Source: an uncultured Oscillospiraceae bacterium
GTDB lineage: Bacteria > Bacillota > Clostridia > Oscillospirales > Acutalibacteraceae
Assembly (NCBI GenBank): GCA_900547095.1
Contig: URFG01000004.1
Location: 53,776-117,775, forward strand
Length of the DNA: 64,000 nucleotides
Reading direction: 5' to 3'
The notes under the pieces were generated by a model. The model had not been told where the DNA came from. It saw only the letters and a list, made by a program, of their open reading frames with translations, and did not search any database. Shown piece after piece: positions 8,824 through 17,414 of this stretch (its first letter is position 1; each line of letters starts with the position of its first letter). Position numbers and translations under genes: made by a program.

Positions 8824-9579
8824 ATGTGCAAAATTTTCGATACTCATTCTCATTATGATGATGAGAAGTTCGATTTAATAAGAGATGAGATATTATCCGA
8901 TCTTCCCGCAAAAAATGTGGGAAAAATTATAACCTGCGGAGTAAATAAAGCCTCTTCATATAAAGCGCGCGAGCTTTCAAAAAAATATGATTATATTTAT
9001 TTTGCCGCGGGAATTCACCCCGAAAATATTTGCGACGGAACGGATACGGAGTTTTTAAGCGAACTTTTGAACGATAAAAAGTGTGTGGCATTAGGCGAAA
9101 TAGGCCTTGATTATCATTATGAAAAAGACTCGGCTCAAATTCAGAAGAAGATATTTGAAGATCAGCTTATAATTGCAAAATCTTTTTCAAAACCCGTGAT
9201 AATTCACGACCGCGACGCACATAAGGATACGCTTGATCTTATTTTAAAGCACAGACCGAAAGGCGTGCTTCACTGCTTTTCGGGAAGTCTTGAAAGTGCA
9301 AAAATCATTCTTGACACTGGATTATATATAGGTATAGGCGGAGTTATAACATTTAAAAACTCAAAAAAGCTCCCGGAAATCGTTGCCGAAATCCCGCTTG
9401 ACAGGATCTTGCTTGAAACAGATTGCCCTTATCTTGCGCCCGAGCCTTTCAGAGGCAGAATATGCACATCCGATATGATAAAATATACTGCCCGAAAAAT
9501 CGCGGAAATTAAAAATATTTCTTATGATAAGCTGTTAAAAATTACCTTTGAAAACGCTATGAAATTATTTTTAAATTAA
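8824..9579 (+). CDS. tatD: TatD family metal-dependent hydrolase/DNase
   Basis: A 251-residue TIM-barrel amidohydrolase-fold protein; family members act as 3'-5' exonucleases on DNA or RNA. Metal ligands are visible in order: DTHSHYDD at the N-terminus (HxH), GEIGLDYHYEKD near 95, IIHDRDAHKDTLD near 130, HCFSGS near 157 and LETDCPYLAPEPFRG near 200. The gene starts 5 bp after metG, a linkage that is common in Firmicutes. No ideal Shine-Dalgarno precedes the ATG, so translational coupling to metG is likely. Confidence 0.93.
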   Translation: MCKIFDTHSHYDDEKFDLIRDEILSDLPAKNVGKIITCGVNKASSYKARELSKKYDYIYFAAGIHPENICDGTDTEFLSELLNDKKCVALGEIGLDYHYEKDSAQIQKKIFEDQLIIAKSFSKPVIIHDRDAHKDTLDLILKHRPKGVLHCFSGSLESAKIILDTGLYIGIGGVITFKNSKKLPEIVAEIPLDRILLETDCPYLAPEPFRGRICTSDMIKYTARKIAEIKNISYDKLLKITFENAMKLFLN

Positions 9580-9632
9580 GAATAATATCAAAGCTTTGGC
9601 AGATAATATCTGTGAAAGCGGGGTGATTTTCA

Positions 9633-9728
9633 ATGGAAAACAACAATAACAAGAATAAGAAAGAACAGTCTTCTAAATCCAAGAAAAATCAGAACGGACA
9701 GAATAAGAGCAACCAGAACAACAGATAA
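9633..9728 (+). CDS. 31-residue Asn/Lys/Gln-rich peptide
   Basis: A very short gene starting MENNNNKNKKEQSSKSKKN and ending in QNNR, almost entirely Asn, Lys, Gln and Ser. It is supported by a strong Shine-Dalgarno (GCGGGGTGA, 9619-9626) at proper spacing and a strong terminator about 30 bp after the stop. No known family is recognised. The composition recalls small spore-associated or nucleic-acid-binding peptides, but that is only an analogy. The region just upstream has no clear promoter, so it may be read from the metG-tatD transcript. Confidence 0.5.
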   Translation: MENNNNKNKKEQSSKSKKNQNGQNKSNQNNR

Positions 9729-9755
9729 TTTCTAAAAATCTTATTTTGCAGCTAT

Positions 9756-9797
9756 AAATTTGCTCCGATTTTGAAAAAAATCGGAGCAAATTTTTTT
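9756..9797 (+). terminator. Strong intrinsic terminator
   Basis: A 17-bp perfect stem (AAATTTGCTCCGATTTT at 9756-9772 and its complement at 9777-9793) with a four-base loop and a T-run. It ends the rlmB-to-peptide transcription unit. Confidence 0.92.
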
Positions 9798-9901
9798 AAT
9801 ACAAAAAATGAGAAAAAGCGAGCATTTTAAAGAAAACGAGAGATTTTGAGATTTTTATAATAAAATACTTTAAAACTTTAAAGAAAATGCGTAAAATTAT
9901 C

Positions 9902-9930
9902 TTGACAATTAGGGATTTTTAGTTTATATT
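9902..9930 (+). promoter_or_regulatory. Sigma-A promoter of the polyamine transporter operon
   Basis: TTGACA (9902-9907), a 17-nt spacer and TATATT (9925-9930). It is the only strong promoter between the preceding terminator and potA, leaving a leader of about 260 nt. Confidence 0.8.
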
Positions 9931-9936
9931 CAATTA

Positions 9937-10197
9937 ATGTCGAATATTTTTTTCGGCGCTTTTTTCGCATCTGTGTAGTTATAAAGCCGGATCTCTTTCC
10001 GGCACGCGGAAATTATAATGCAATGCCGCAGCTGAAAACGGATTATTTTTAAAAAGCTGTTTAAAGCCCTTTGTTCGGGCATTGCTAATCTCCGCGGGCA
10101 TCACAGGGTAAACGTATGACTGTATTCAGTCGATTTTACTGCTGTTCGGGCAAGAAATTGCCAATGCTTCGTGCGTGAACAAAGGGGGATGCAAAAA
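9937..10197 (+). promoter_or_regulatory. Structured 5' leader of potABCD (candidate cis-regulatory RNA)
   Basis: The leader folds into nested helices visible by eye: GCCGGA/TCCGGC (9986-9991 with 9998-10003); an outer helix CGCGGA/TCCGCG (10005-10010 with 10091-10096) enclosing GCAATGCC/GGCATTGC (10020-10027 with 10078-10085) and CAGCT/AGCTG (10029-10033 with 10055-10059); then GACTG/CAGTC (10118-10131) and GGCAA/TTGCC (10149-10162) just before the ribosome site AAAGGGGG. No established riboswitch consensus matched from memory. Position before a polyamine importer suggests a polyamine-responsive element, which is inference. Confidence 0.5.
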
Positions 10198-11325
10198 ATG
10201 GAAAAACAGAATATTATTGACCTTAAAAACATCAGAGTTATGTTTGACGATGAGCAGGTGCTTGACGGACTGAATCTTTCTATCCGTGATAAAGAATTTA
10301 TCACTCTTTTAGGTCCGTCAGGGTGCGGCAAAACCACCACCCTGCGCATTATCGCCGGATTTTTGGAGCCCGATGAGGGCGAGATCGTTTTTGAGGGCAA
10401 AAAACTCAACGGTGTTCCGGCTTATAAAAGGCAAGTGAACACCATTTTTCAGCGCTATGCGCTTTTTCCTCATTTGAATGTTTATGAAAATATCGCGTTC
10501 GGTCTGAGGATAAAAAAGCAAAAAGAGGCTGAAATCAAAAAGAGCGTTAAAGAAATGCTTAAGCTTGTCAATTTAGAGGGCTTTGAAAAGCGAAGAGTAA
10601 ACACTCTTTCAGGCGGTCAGCAGCAGAGAGTAGCTATTGCAAGAGCTATAGCAAATCAGCCGAAAGTGCTTTTGCTTGACGAGCCGCTCGCCGCTCTCGA
10701 TTTAAAGCTTCGAAAGGATATGCAAAAAGAGCTTCGCAATATTCAAAGAAAGCTCGGAATTACCTTTATATTCGTAACCCACGATCAGGAAGAGTCTCTC
10801 ACTCTTTCGGACAGAGTGGTTGTTATGGATAAGGGAAGAATTCAGCAGGTAGGCACTCCGCAGGATATCTATAACGAGCCGCAAAACGCTTTTGTTGCAG
10901 ATTTTATCGGCGAGTCGAATATTCTTGACGGTACGATGATAAAAGACTTTTATGTCAATTTTTCCGGCAATAATTTCGAATGCCTCGATAAAGGATTTGA
11001 GGAAAACGAACAGGTTGATGTCGTAGTAAGACCGGAAGATGTAGATATAGTCGATATATCCAGCGGAATGTTAAAAGGATTGGTTACCTCGGTCGATTTC
11101 TTAGGCGTTCATTATGAAATAATCGTCGATATCGGCGGCTTTAAATGGATGATACAGACTACCGAAGAACATAAAGTGGGAGAAGAAGTTGGGCTTTATA
11201 TCGAGCCCGACGCTATCCATATTATGAAAAAATCCGAATATTCCGGACTTTACGGAGATTACAGCTCTTACAGCGAAGAGATGGACCATCTTTCCGATAC
11301 CGAACTGCCGGAGGAGGATAAATAA
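10198..11325 (+). CDS. potA: Spermidine/putrescine ABC transporter ATP-binding protein
   Basis: The ATPase of a polyamine importer, 375 residues. Walker A GPSGCGKTT sits near 40, Q-loop in IFQRYALFPHLNVYENI, ABC signature LSGGQQQRVAIARA, Walker B VLLLDEPLAALD, and H-loop FVTHDQEE. The C-terminal third is the TOBE/regulatory domain typical of PotA (VVRPEDVDIV). I chose the ATG at 10198 because AAAGGGGG lies 9 nt upstream; the ATG at 10189 abuts that site. Its stop overlaps the potB start (TAATG). First gene of a four-gene operon. Confidence 0.95.
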   Translation: MEKQNIIDLKNIRVMFDDEQVLDGLNLSIRDKEFITLLGPSGCGKTTTLRIIAGFLEPDEGEIVFEGKKLNGVPAYKRQVNTIFQRYALFPHLNVYENIAFGLRIKKQKEAEIKKSVKEMLKLVNLEGFEKRRVNTLSGGQQQRVAIARAIANQPKVLLLDEPLAALDLKLRKDMQKELRNIQRKLGITFIFVTHDQEESLTLSDRVVVMDKGRIQQVGTPQDIYNEPQNAFVADFIGESNILDGTMIKDFYVNFSGNNFECLDKGFEENEQVDVVVRPEDVDIVDISSGMLKGLVTSVDFLGVHYEIIVDIGGFKWMIQTTEEHKVGEEVGLYIEPDAIHIMKKSEYSGLYGDYSSYSEEMDHLSDTELPEEDK

Positions 11326-12149
11326 TGGAGAAAAAATCTTTCGGCTCAAGGCTTGTCGCCGCTCCTTATATCGTCTGGTCCGCAATTTTTATTATAGTGC
11401 CTCTTTTTATAATGGTCTATTTTGCGCTTACAAACGAGGCGGGTGCTTTCACCTTAGAAAATTTAAAATCGATAGGAAAATATAAGAATGCCTTTTTCAT
11501 ATCGATTATTTATGCGGCTATCGCCACTGTAATTACTTTAATTCTTGCTTATCCGATGTCGTATTTTATGACTAAAATGAAGATAAGCAACCAGCGGATG
11601 ATAATGCTTATAGTTATGCTCCCTATGTGGATGAATTTTCTTATAAGAACCTATTCGTGGATATCTATCCTTGCAAACACGGGTATAATAAATTCACTGC
11701 TCGGAAAATTAGGCTTAGGTCCGCTTAAGCTTATAAATACACCCGGCGCCGTAATTCTCGGAATGGTGTATGATTTTATTCCGTATATGATTCTGCCTAT
11801 CTACACGGTAATGTCTAAAATAGATAATTCTCTTTTGGAAGCTTCCGAAGATCTTGGAGCAAACGGTCCTTTAAAACTCAAAAAGGTAATATTCCCACTC
11901 TCTCTTCCGGGAGTGATTTCGGGAATCACTATGGTTTTTGTGCCGAGCGTCAGCACATTCTATATCTCGCAAAAGCTCGGCGGAAACAAAACCTTGCTTA
12001 TAGGCGACGCTATAGAATACCTTTTTAATACAGGCCCTGAATACTACAGCGTGGCTTCCGCTCTTTCGCTTGTTTTAATGGTGATGATCCTTATTTGTCT
12101 TGCCGTTATGAATAAGTTTTCGGATGATGAAGGGAGCGTGACGGTATGA
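11325..12149 (+). CDS. potB: Spermidine/putrescine ABC transporter permease PotB
   Basis: A 274-residue inner-membrane permease. It has about six hydrophobic segments, beginning with IVWSAIFIIVPLFIMVYFAL. The EAA-type cytoplasmic loop that contacts the ATPase reads EASEDLGANGPLKLKKVIFPLSLPG (split here: EASEDLGANG, then KVIFPLSLPG). Start and stop overlap the neighbouring genes (ATG inside the potA stop; ATGA with potC), so the operon is translationally coupled. Pairs with PotC as a heterodimeric channel. Confidence 0.94.
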   Translation: MEKKSFGSRLVAAPYIVWSAIFIIVPLFIMVYFALTNEAGAFTLENLKSIGKYKNAFFISIIYAAIATVITLILAYPMSYFMTKMKISNQRMIMLIVMLPMWMNFLIRTYSWISILANTGIINSLLGKLGLGPLKLINTPGAVILGMVYDFIPYMILPIYTVMSKIDNSLLEASEDLGANGPLKLKKVIFPLSLPGVISGITMVFVPSVSTFYISQKLGGNKTLLIGDAIEYLFNTGPEYYSVASALSLVLMVMILICLAVMNKFSDDEGSVTV

Positions 12150-12955
12150 AAGCTCTCTCAAGATTTTATGTAGGACTTATTATATTCTTTCTTTACGCAC
12201 CCGTTACAGTAATGGTGTTTTTCTCATTCAATTCGGGCAACAGCGTTTGGGTGTTCGAAAGCTTTTCGCTTCAACCGTATGCAGGCCTTATCTTTAACAG
12301 TACAATGCTCTCGGCTTTAGAGCACACTCTGATTATCGCAGTTTTATCGGCAGTTATCTCAACGGTGCTCGGAACTGCCGCGGCAGTAGGAATAACAGCG
12401 CTTAGAAAAAAAATATCAAGAAGCTTTGTTATGACCGTGACAAACATACCTATGATGAACGCGGATATTGTAACAGGCGTTTCGCTTATGCTGTTGTTTG
12501 TATTCATAGGCAAGATCATAGGTCTTTCGGAATCCCTTGGCTTTTTAACGGTGTTAATAGCTCACATAACCTTTAACTTACCTTATGTTATATTATCTGT
12601 TATGCCAAGGCTCGCTCAGACGGATAGAAACCTTCACGAAGCGGCATTAGACCTCGGCTGCACGCCTCTTCAGGCTTTTTTCAAGGTTATAATTCCCTCT
12701 GTTTCAAACGGGATTTTCACAGGCTTTATAATGGCTTTCACTCTTTCTCTTGACGATTTTGTTATAAGCTATTTCACCTGCGGCCATTATCAGACCTTAC
12801 CTATAGTAATTTACAATATGACCAAAAAAACCGTAGGACCTGATGTGTACGCTCTCTCAACGGTTATATTTATAAGCGTCTTTGTTCTGCTCGTGCTTTA
12901 TAATGCTCTGCAGTCAAAAAGTGAAACAAGGAGGAATGCAAATGTCCGCATTTAA
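12146..12955 (+). CDS. potC: Spermidine/putrescine ABC transporter permease PotC
   Basis: A 269-residue permease with about six membrane segments. The EAA loop reads EAALDLGCTPLQAFFKVIIP, and the MAFTLSLDDFVISYFTCG segment is typical of PotC. It overlaps potB by 4 bp and potD by 14 bp. It forms the translocation pore with PotB. Confidence 0.94.
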   Translation: MKALSRFYVGLIIFFLYAPVTVMVFFSFNSGNSVWVFESFSLQPYAGLIFNSTMLSALEHTLIIAVLSAVISTVLGTAAAVGITALRKKISRSFVMTVTNIPMMNADIVTGVSLMLLFVFIGKIIGLSESLGFLTVLIAHITFNLPYVILSVMPRLAQTDRNLHEAALDLGCTPLQAFFKVIIPSVSNGIFTGFIMAFTLSLDDFVISYFTCGHYQTLPIVIYNMTKKTVGPDVYALSTVIFISVFVLLVLYNALQSKSETRRNANVRI

Positions 12956-14051
12956 AAAATTCCTCTCAATATTTATAAGTGTTTCTGTTATTTGCGCTAT
13001 GCTTTCTTCCTGCGGCTATGATTATGCCGAGCTTGATCTTAAAGGCGAGTATACAAAAGAGCTTGCCGGAACAACTCTTAATGTTTATAACTGGGGCGAG
13101 TACATTTCCGACGGTTCCGACGGCAGTATAGACGTAAACCGCGAATTTGAAAAACTCACAGGTATTAAGGTCAATTATTCGACCTTTGAAAGCAACGAAA
13201 CAATGTATTCCCAGCTTAAAAACGGCGGAGTATCATATGATATAATTATCCCGTCGGATTATATGATAGAGCGTCTTAAAAATGAAAATATGCTCACAAA
13301 ATTCAATACAAGCGAGCTTTCAAATTATAAGTATATCTCCGATGAATATAAAAATCTTTTCTATGATGAGAATAATGAATACACGGTAACTTATAATGTC
13401 GGTATGGTCGGAGTTATTTATAATAAGGCGCTAATCGGCGAGCCTGAGCATTCCTGGAAAACGCTTTGGGATAAAAAATATCAGGATATGTCGCTTAATT
13501 TCAGCAACCCGCGCGACGGCTTTATGACAGCCCAGATGATTTTAGGTCAGGACCTCAATACGACAAACAAAGCCGACTGGGATAAAGCGCTAAAGCTTCT
13601 CAAAAAAGGCAAGTCCGTTTTGCAGTCTTATGTTATGGACGAGATTTACGGTAAAATGGAAACCGGCGAAGCCGCTATAGGTCCTTATTACGCAGGCGAT
13701 TATCTAACAATGTTAGATAATAACGAAGATCTCGGATTTTTCTATCCGAAAGAGGGCACCAATATCTTTGTAGATGCGGTTTGTATCCCGTCAAGCGTAA
13801 AGCACCTAAAAGCCGCTAAAATGTATATAAATTTCCTGCTCGAGCCCGAAATTGCTCTTGCAAATGCGGAATATATCGGTTACGCTTCGCCTAACACCGC
13901 TGTTGTAGAAAACGAGGATTACTGCTATTATAAAAATGAAATTCTTTACCCTGAGGATAAGGATAAACCGAAAACGCAGTACTATCACGATATCGATCCT
14001 GAAATAAGAAATTATTACGAAAACCTTTGGATCGATTTAAAACTATACTGA
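12942..14051 (+). CDS. potD: Spermidine/putrescine-binding lipoprotein PotD
   Basis: The extracellular substrate-binding protein of the polyamine importer, 369 residues. The N-terminus MSAFKKFLSIFISVSVICAM is a lipoprotein signal ending in the lipobox LSSC, so it is anchored to the membrane by the modified Cys near residue 24. Family motifs include LNVYNWGEYI, GGVSYDIIIPSDYMI and NPRDGFMTAQMILG. I chose the ATG at 12942 since AAGGAGG ends about 6 nt upstream; the ATG at 12936 is too close. Last gene of potABCD. Confidence 0.95.
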   Translation: MSAFKKFLSIFISVSVICAMLSSCGYDYAELDLKGEYTKELAGTTLNVYNWGEYISDGSDGSIDVNREFEKLTGIKVNYSTFESNETMYSQLKNGGVSYDIIIPSDYMIERLKNENMLTKFNTSELSNYKYISDEYKNLFYDENNEYTVTYNVGMVGVIYNKALIGEPEHSWKTLWDKKYQDMSLNFSNPRDGFMTAQMILGQDLNTTNKADWDKALKLLKKGKSVLQSYVMDEIYGKMETGEAAIGPYYAGDYLTMLDNNEDLGFFYPKEGTNIFVDAVCIPSSVKHLKAAKMYINFLLEPEIALANAEYIGYASPNTAVVENEDYCYYKNEILYPEDKDKPKTQYYHDIDPEIRNYYENLWIDLKLY

Positions 14052-14054
14052 TTA

Positions 14055-14092
14055 AAAAATGAGTCTGTAGAATTTCTACAGACTCATTTTTT
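14055..14092. terminator. Bidirectional terminator overlapping the end of spoIIID
   Basis: An 18-bp stem (AAAAATGAGTCTGTAGAA with its complement) between potD and the convergent spoIIID. The last codons of spoIIID (Met-Ser-Leu-stop) form one arm, so hairpin and coding sequence overlap. Confidence 0.9.
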
Positions 14093-14336
14093 CTTTTTTA
14101 TATTTCTTTTTGGTTGCGAGTCCTCCCCTTATGTGGCGTTCAGACTTGTTTTTTTCAAGCACGGCTTTAACCTGTTTGCAAAGCTCGCTGTCTATGTCAT
14201 GCAATCTTACCGTAACATCTTTATGTACCGTGCTTTTGGAAATGCTGAAGACCCTTGCCGCGGCGCGTACAGTGGAGCCGGTATCTATTATATATTCCCC
14301 AAGCTCCACCGCGCGTTTATCACTCAACTCTCTCAT
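14076..14336 (-). CDS. spoIIID: Sporulation transcription factor SpoIIID
   Basis: An 86-residue DNA-binding regulator of mother-cell gene expression after engulfment. The helix-turn-helix spans about 22-41 (TVRAAARVFSISKSTVHKDV). The family tail HIRGGLATKKKYKKE is present. Start 14336 aligns residue for residue with Bacillus SpoIIID and has GGAG 9 nt upstream; an in-frame ATG at 14351 would overlap that site. The SigE -10 CATACAAT is present at 14372-14365, but the expected -35 position (14393-14387) reads TAATAAA, a poor match, because sequence upstream of 14373 belongs to an inserted island. A second copy of the 5' end with the intact promoter lies at 18885-19057. Expression in the present arrangement is therefore doubtful. 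Confidence 0.93.
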   Translation of the reverse strand: MRELSDKRAVELGEYIIDTGSTVRAAARVFSISKSTVHKDVTVRLHDIDSELCKQVKAVLEKNKSERHIRGGLATKKKYKKEKMSL

Positions 14337-14373
14337 ACAACTCAACTCCATTAAGGACTGTTTAATTGTATGA
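14222..14373. repeat. 152-bp direct repeat, copy 1 (5' half of spoIIID)
   Basis: Covers the 5' part of spoIIID and 37 bp upstream, ending one base past the SigE -10. It is repeated in the same orientation at 18885-19037 with one extra T (five T instead of four near 18897-18901) as the only difference I can find. The two copies bracket the restriction island. Confidence 0.95.
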
Positions 14374-14437
14374 AATATTCTTTTTATTTATTACGGTATT
14401 TATAACGAACTATCAAAAATAAAAAAACAAGAATAGA

Positions 14438-14462
14438 CAGCCTTTGGGAATTACAAAGGCTG
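14438..14462 (-). terminator. Hairpin downstream of the restriction gene
   Basis: CAGCCTTTG (14438-14446) pairs perfectly with CAAAGGCTG (14454-14462). On the minus strand a T-rich run follows about 10 nt later. It probably ends the island operon before spoIIID and so prevents read-through into spoIIID. The T-tract is offset, so confidence is moderate. Otherwise the 14374-14618 gap is AT-rich and shows no gene. Confidence 0.55.
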
Positions 14463-14618
14463 CTTTCTGTTCTTAGTAATGGCAAAACGTAGCTTTTCTT
14501 GATTTGTGCCTTTCATTAAATATCTTCCTAAAAGGAAATATATCGTAGTAAAAAATTACCTCTAAGAATTAGACAAATTTCTCCACAAATATATTAATAT
14601 TCAAATATCGGATTACGT

Positions 14619-17402
14619 CTATTTTGCTTTTGTTAATATTTGATAAATCCTCATAAGTTCTGCAACACAGGTACTTTCTGTCATAGTTTTCACATCAAAC
14701 CCATATGCCTGCATTACAGCACGATCATTCGCTTGGTGCGCCTTACGAAGTTCAGGCGGCATAGCAATCTCGTCATACAAATCTGCCAGAGAACAATCAG
14801 GATAAATTGCACGGGCATCAAGAATGGCTTGTGCTGTTTTTTTAATTGCTGCCTTTTGCTCTTCTGTGGGTGTAGGCCATGGGAAGTTATTGTAAACAAT
14901 TTTCGCCGAATACCTGTAATCACTCTTCAATCGCCCACAAACCGCACGCATCCAAGCCATATGAACATTTGATGTCAATATTCCGAAATAATATAAATCA
15001 GCATTTGGAATAGACAAGTTAGCATTTCCACAAATAACGTCCTTATTTTCAAAGCCAATTGGGATATATCTGCGGCTTCCACCGGTATGAGCAGGCACCA
15101 AAATATAATTATCTAACGATTGCCTGATTTCCTGAAACAAATACGGTGTTTTTGCGCTCTCCCTTGTCGCAGATTTTTCACTTTTTAATCTAAAATCTCT
15201 TACTTTATGTATTCTTTCAAAAATAAACTTTGAATTCCTCATCTCATTTGGAGAGGCATCAACAAGCCAAAGGCAATATCGTTCTTTTTTATTTATAAAC
15301 TCTGTTGCTCCCAAAAAAGGTTTTATGTACTTTTCTATTTGTGGTTCTTTAGTTAAAACTTCTTGCTTTTCTTCATGAGATAAAAACAAATACCCATTAT
15401 CTGTAGGTTTGCTACCGTAAACCATCGGCAATATATCTTTTTCGATAGGTTTATGTCTACTTTCGATAAAAATATTAGGTGCACTCATTAAATAAGCATT
15501 TATATTCTCAACCAATTGCATTCTTTCGGAAGAATATAACTGTTTTTTTTGTATGTTATTAACGGTGCTAAATCCAACTATTACACAGTAAACATGTGCT
15601 TTAACACTTGCCTCACTATCCCAACGGAATGTGCGATAAGCAAAATCAATATGAATATTAAATCGATCATACAGAGGTTTCCATACCGCTGCCACCTGTT
15701 CGCCTTGTGTAATAGAATTTGTCGATACAAATGCAACTTTAATATTTGTGTTTGCAATCATTTGAGCCGCCTTAAAATACCAACCGGATACATAATCAAT
15801 TTTTCCGGCTGTTTTATAAGGTTTTTCTTTTTCATCCAAATATATTGAACGAATATCCTGCTTTTGCCATGTTGATTGTAACGAATAGCCCACAAAAGGG
15901 GGATTCCCCATAATATAATTGAGTTTGTCCTTTGGAACAACACTTCCCCAATCTATGCGGAGGGCATTGCCTTCAACAATGTTTGCGTACGACTTAAGCG
16001 GTAAAAAGTCAAGATTAGTGTGGGCTATTATCTCTGTTTCTTTCATCATTTGACTTTCAGCAATCCAAAGGGCGGTTTTTGCAACCGTTACAGCAAAATC
16101 ATTTATTTCTATTCCATAAAACTGTCCAATGGAAACCTTAATGATTTCAGTAAAATCCATCAATATTTGACCATGATTTACAATATCAATTGCTTCGTTT
16201 TCCAAACGACGCAAAGAAATATAGGTTTCGGTTAAAAAATTCCCAGAACCGCAAGCAGGATCAAAAAATGTTAGACTGCCAAGTTTTTCACGAAAAGCAT
16301 TTATCTTTGTTTCCCTCAGTTTTGTCACCTTGACAGCTCTAATTTCCTCTAATTCTGCACGAAGTTCATCCAGGAATAACGGATCTATCACTTTATGAAT
16401 ATTCTCAATAGAGGTATAGTGCATTCCACCGCTGCGGCGCGTTTCCGGATTTAATGTGCTTTCAAACACAGCCCCGAATATAGTTGGGCTGATATCGCTC
16501 CAATCGAAATCTTCGCTGGCATTATGAAGAAGCAGATTTCGAATTTTATCATTCATTTGCGGAATTTCAATGTTTTCATCCGCAAACAATCCACCGTTCA
16601 CATAAGGGAAACCGCTGAGTTGCTCATCCTCATACGGGTCCCTATCCTCCGGTTTTGTATCAAGAATTTTGAACAATTCAATAAGTGCCTTACGCATATC
16701 ACGTGAGGAAAAAGAATTAATGTAATTATGAAACTTAGAGTGACCTCCGAATATGCCGGCATCTTCAGCGTAAAGGCAAAATACGATACGGACAATTAAT
16801 TTATTAAGGCTTTTCAGCGAATTTTCATTTCCCGGGTCGTGATACTGTTTCAGAATTTCATCATATAGGATTCCTACCAAATTACCTGCTTGAATAGATA
16901 CTTCCATTTCACGTCGGATATTTTCATCGTCTGCATCAACAAGGAACATCAGCCGATAATATTCCTTTGCAAGATCCTTCAGAAAAATTTGTTCCGGTTC
17001 CCCATTTGGCTTTTCCATATCATAAACCAAGAATTCCTCAAAATTACAAGTGATAATCCAACGAGGTCGTTGTGAATACGGTAAAACGGCAGAATAGCGT
17101 TGCGCTTGCTGAAACGGTGTAAGCAATGTCCCGTCTGACTGTTTGATTGGTTTTTTCAGGTCTTTTCCTTTGCCTTTTTGCTCAATCAAAACGTGAGTGG
17201 ACGGTATTATTCCATCAATAAAGCTTGTATGATCAAGACGCACCTGTTCCTCAAATGTTATGAATTGTTCCGGTGATTCCACTCCCAGTACATCACGAAG
17301 AAGGGAAAGCCAAAACGGTTGGCTTTCGCCCTTTTCATATCCTCTTTCTTTCCAATACTCAGAAAAATTTTTTGCTGCGGCGCGGCGTTCTGTATCTTTC
17401 AT
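14619..17402 (-). CDS. Type IIL (MmeI-like) fused restriction-modification enzyme
   Basis: A 927-residue single-chain enzyme. Order of parts: N-terminal nuclease with D63, E74 and K76 (FIDG...VLIEQK), matching the D-Xn-ExK site of MmeI; a helical linker; an N6-adenine methyltransferase with DPACGSGNF (381-389) and NPPF (500-503); and a C-terminal target-recognition region with MmeI-like blocks FVSTNSITQGEQVA, YGSKPTDNG, RRYIPIGF and YSAKIVYNNFPWP. Such enzymes modify one strand of a short site and cut about 20 nt away. No separate specificity or nuclease gene is needed. The start has AAAGGAG 8 nt upstream. It lies 12 bp after the ATPase gene, in one operon, inside the island that splits spoIIID from its promoter. 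Confidence 0.9.
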   Translation of the reverse strand: MKDTERRAAAKNFSEYWKERGYEKGESQPFWLSLLRDVLGVESPEQFITFEEQVRLDHTSFIDGIIPSTHVLIEQKGKGKDLKKPIKQSDGTLLTPFQQAQRYSAVLPYSQRPRWIITCNFEEFLVYDMEKPNGEPEQIFLKDLAKEYYRLMFLVDADDENIRREMEVSIQAGNLVGILYDEILKQYHDPGNENSLKSLNKLIVRIVFCLYAEDAGIFGGHSKFHNYINSFSSRDMRKALIELFKILDTKPEDRDPYEDEQLSGFPYVNGGLFADENIEIPQMNDKIRNLLLHNASEDFDWSDISPTIFGAVFESTLNPETRRSGGMHYTSIENIHKVIDPLFLDELRAELEEIRAVKVTKLRETKINAFREKLGSLTFFDPACGSGNFLTETYISLRRLENEAIDIVNHGQILMDFTEIIKVSIGQFYGIEINDFAVTVAKTALWIAESQMMKETEIIAHTNLDFLPLKSYANIVEGNALRIDWGSVVPKDKLNYIMGNPPFVGYSLQSTWQKQDIRSIYLDEKEKPYKTAGKIDYVSGWYFKAAQMIANTNIKVAFVSTNSITQGEQVAAVWKPLYDRFNIHIDFAYRTFRWDSEASVKAHVYCVIVGFSTVNNIQKKQLYSSERMQLVENINAYLMSAPNIFIESRHKPIEKDILPMVYGSKPTDNGYLFLSHEEKQEVLTKEPQIEKYIKPFLGATEFINKKERYCLWLVDASPNEMRNSKFIFERIHKVRDFRLKSEKSATRESAKTPYLFQEIRQSLDNYILVPAHTGGSRRYIPIGFENKDVICGNANLSIPNADLYYFGILTSNVHMAWMRAVCGRLKSDYRYSAKIVYNNFPWPTPTEEQKAAIKKTAQAILDARAIYPDCSLADLYDEIAMPPELRKAHQANDRAVMQAYGFDVKTMTESTCVAELMRIYQILTKAK

Positions 17403-17414
17403 AAAATTACTCCT

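Noticed and set aside
10100..10165. CACAGGGTAAACG in the potABCD leader, reminiscent of the c-di-GMP-I (GEMM) riboswitch start
   Set aside because: The second conserved block (GGACGCAAAGCC-like) and the GNRA tetraloop pairing are missing; the resemblance is about ten bases.
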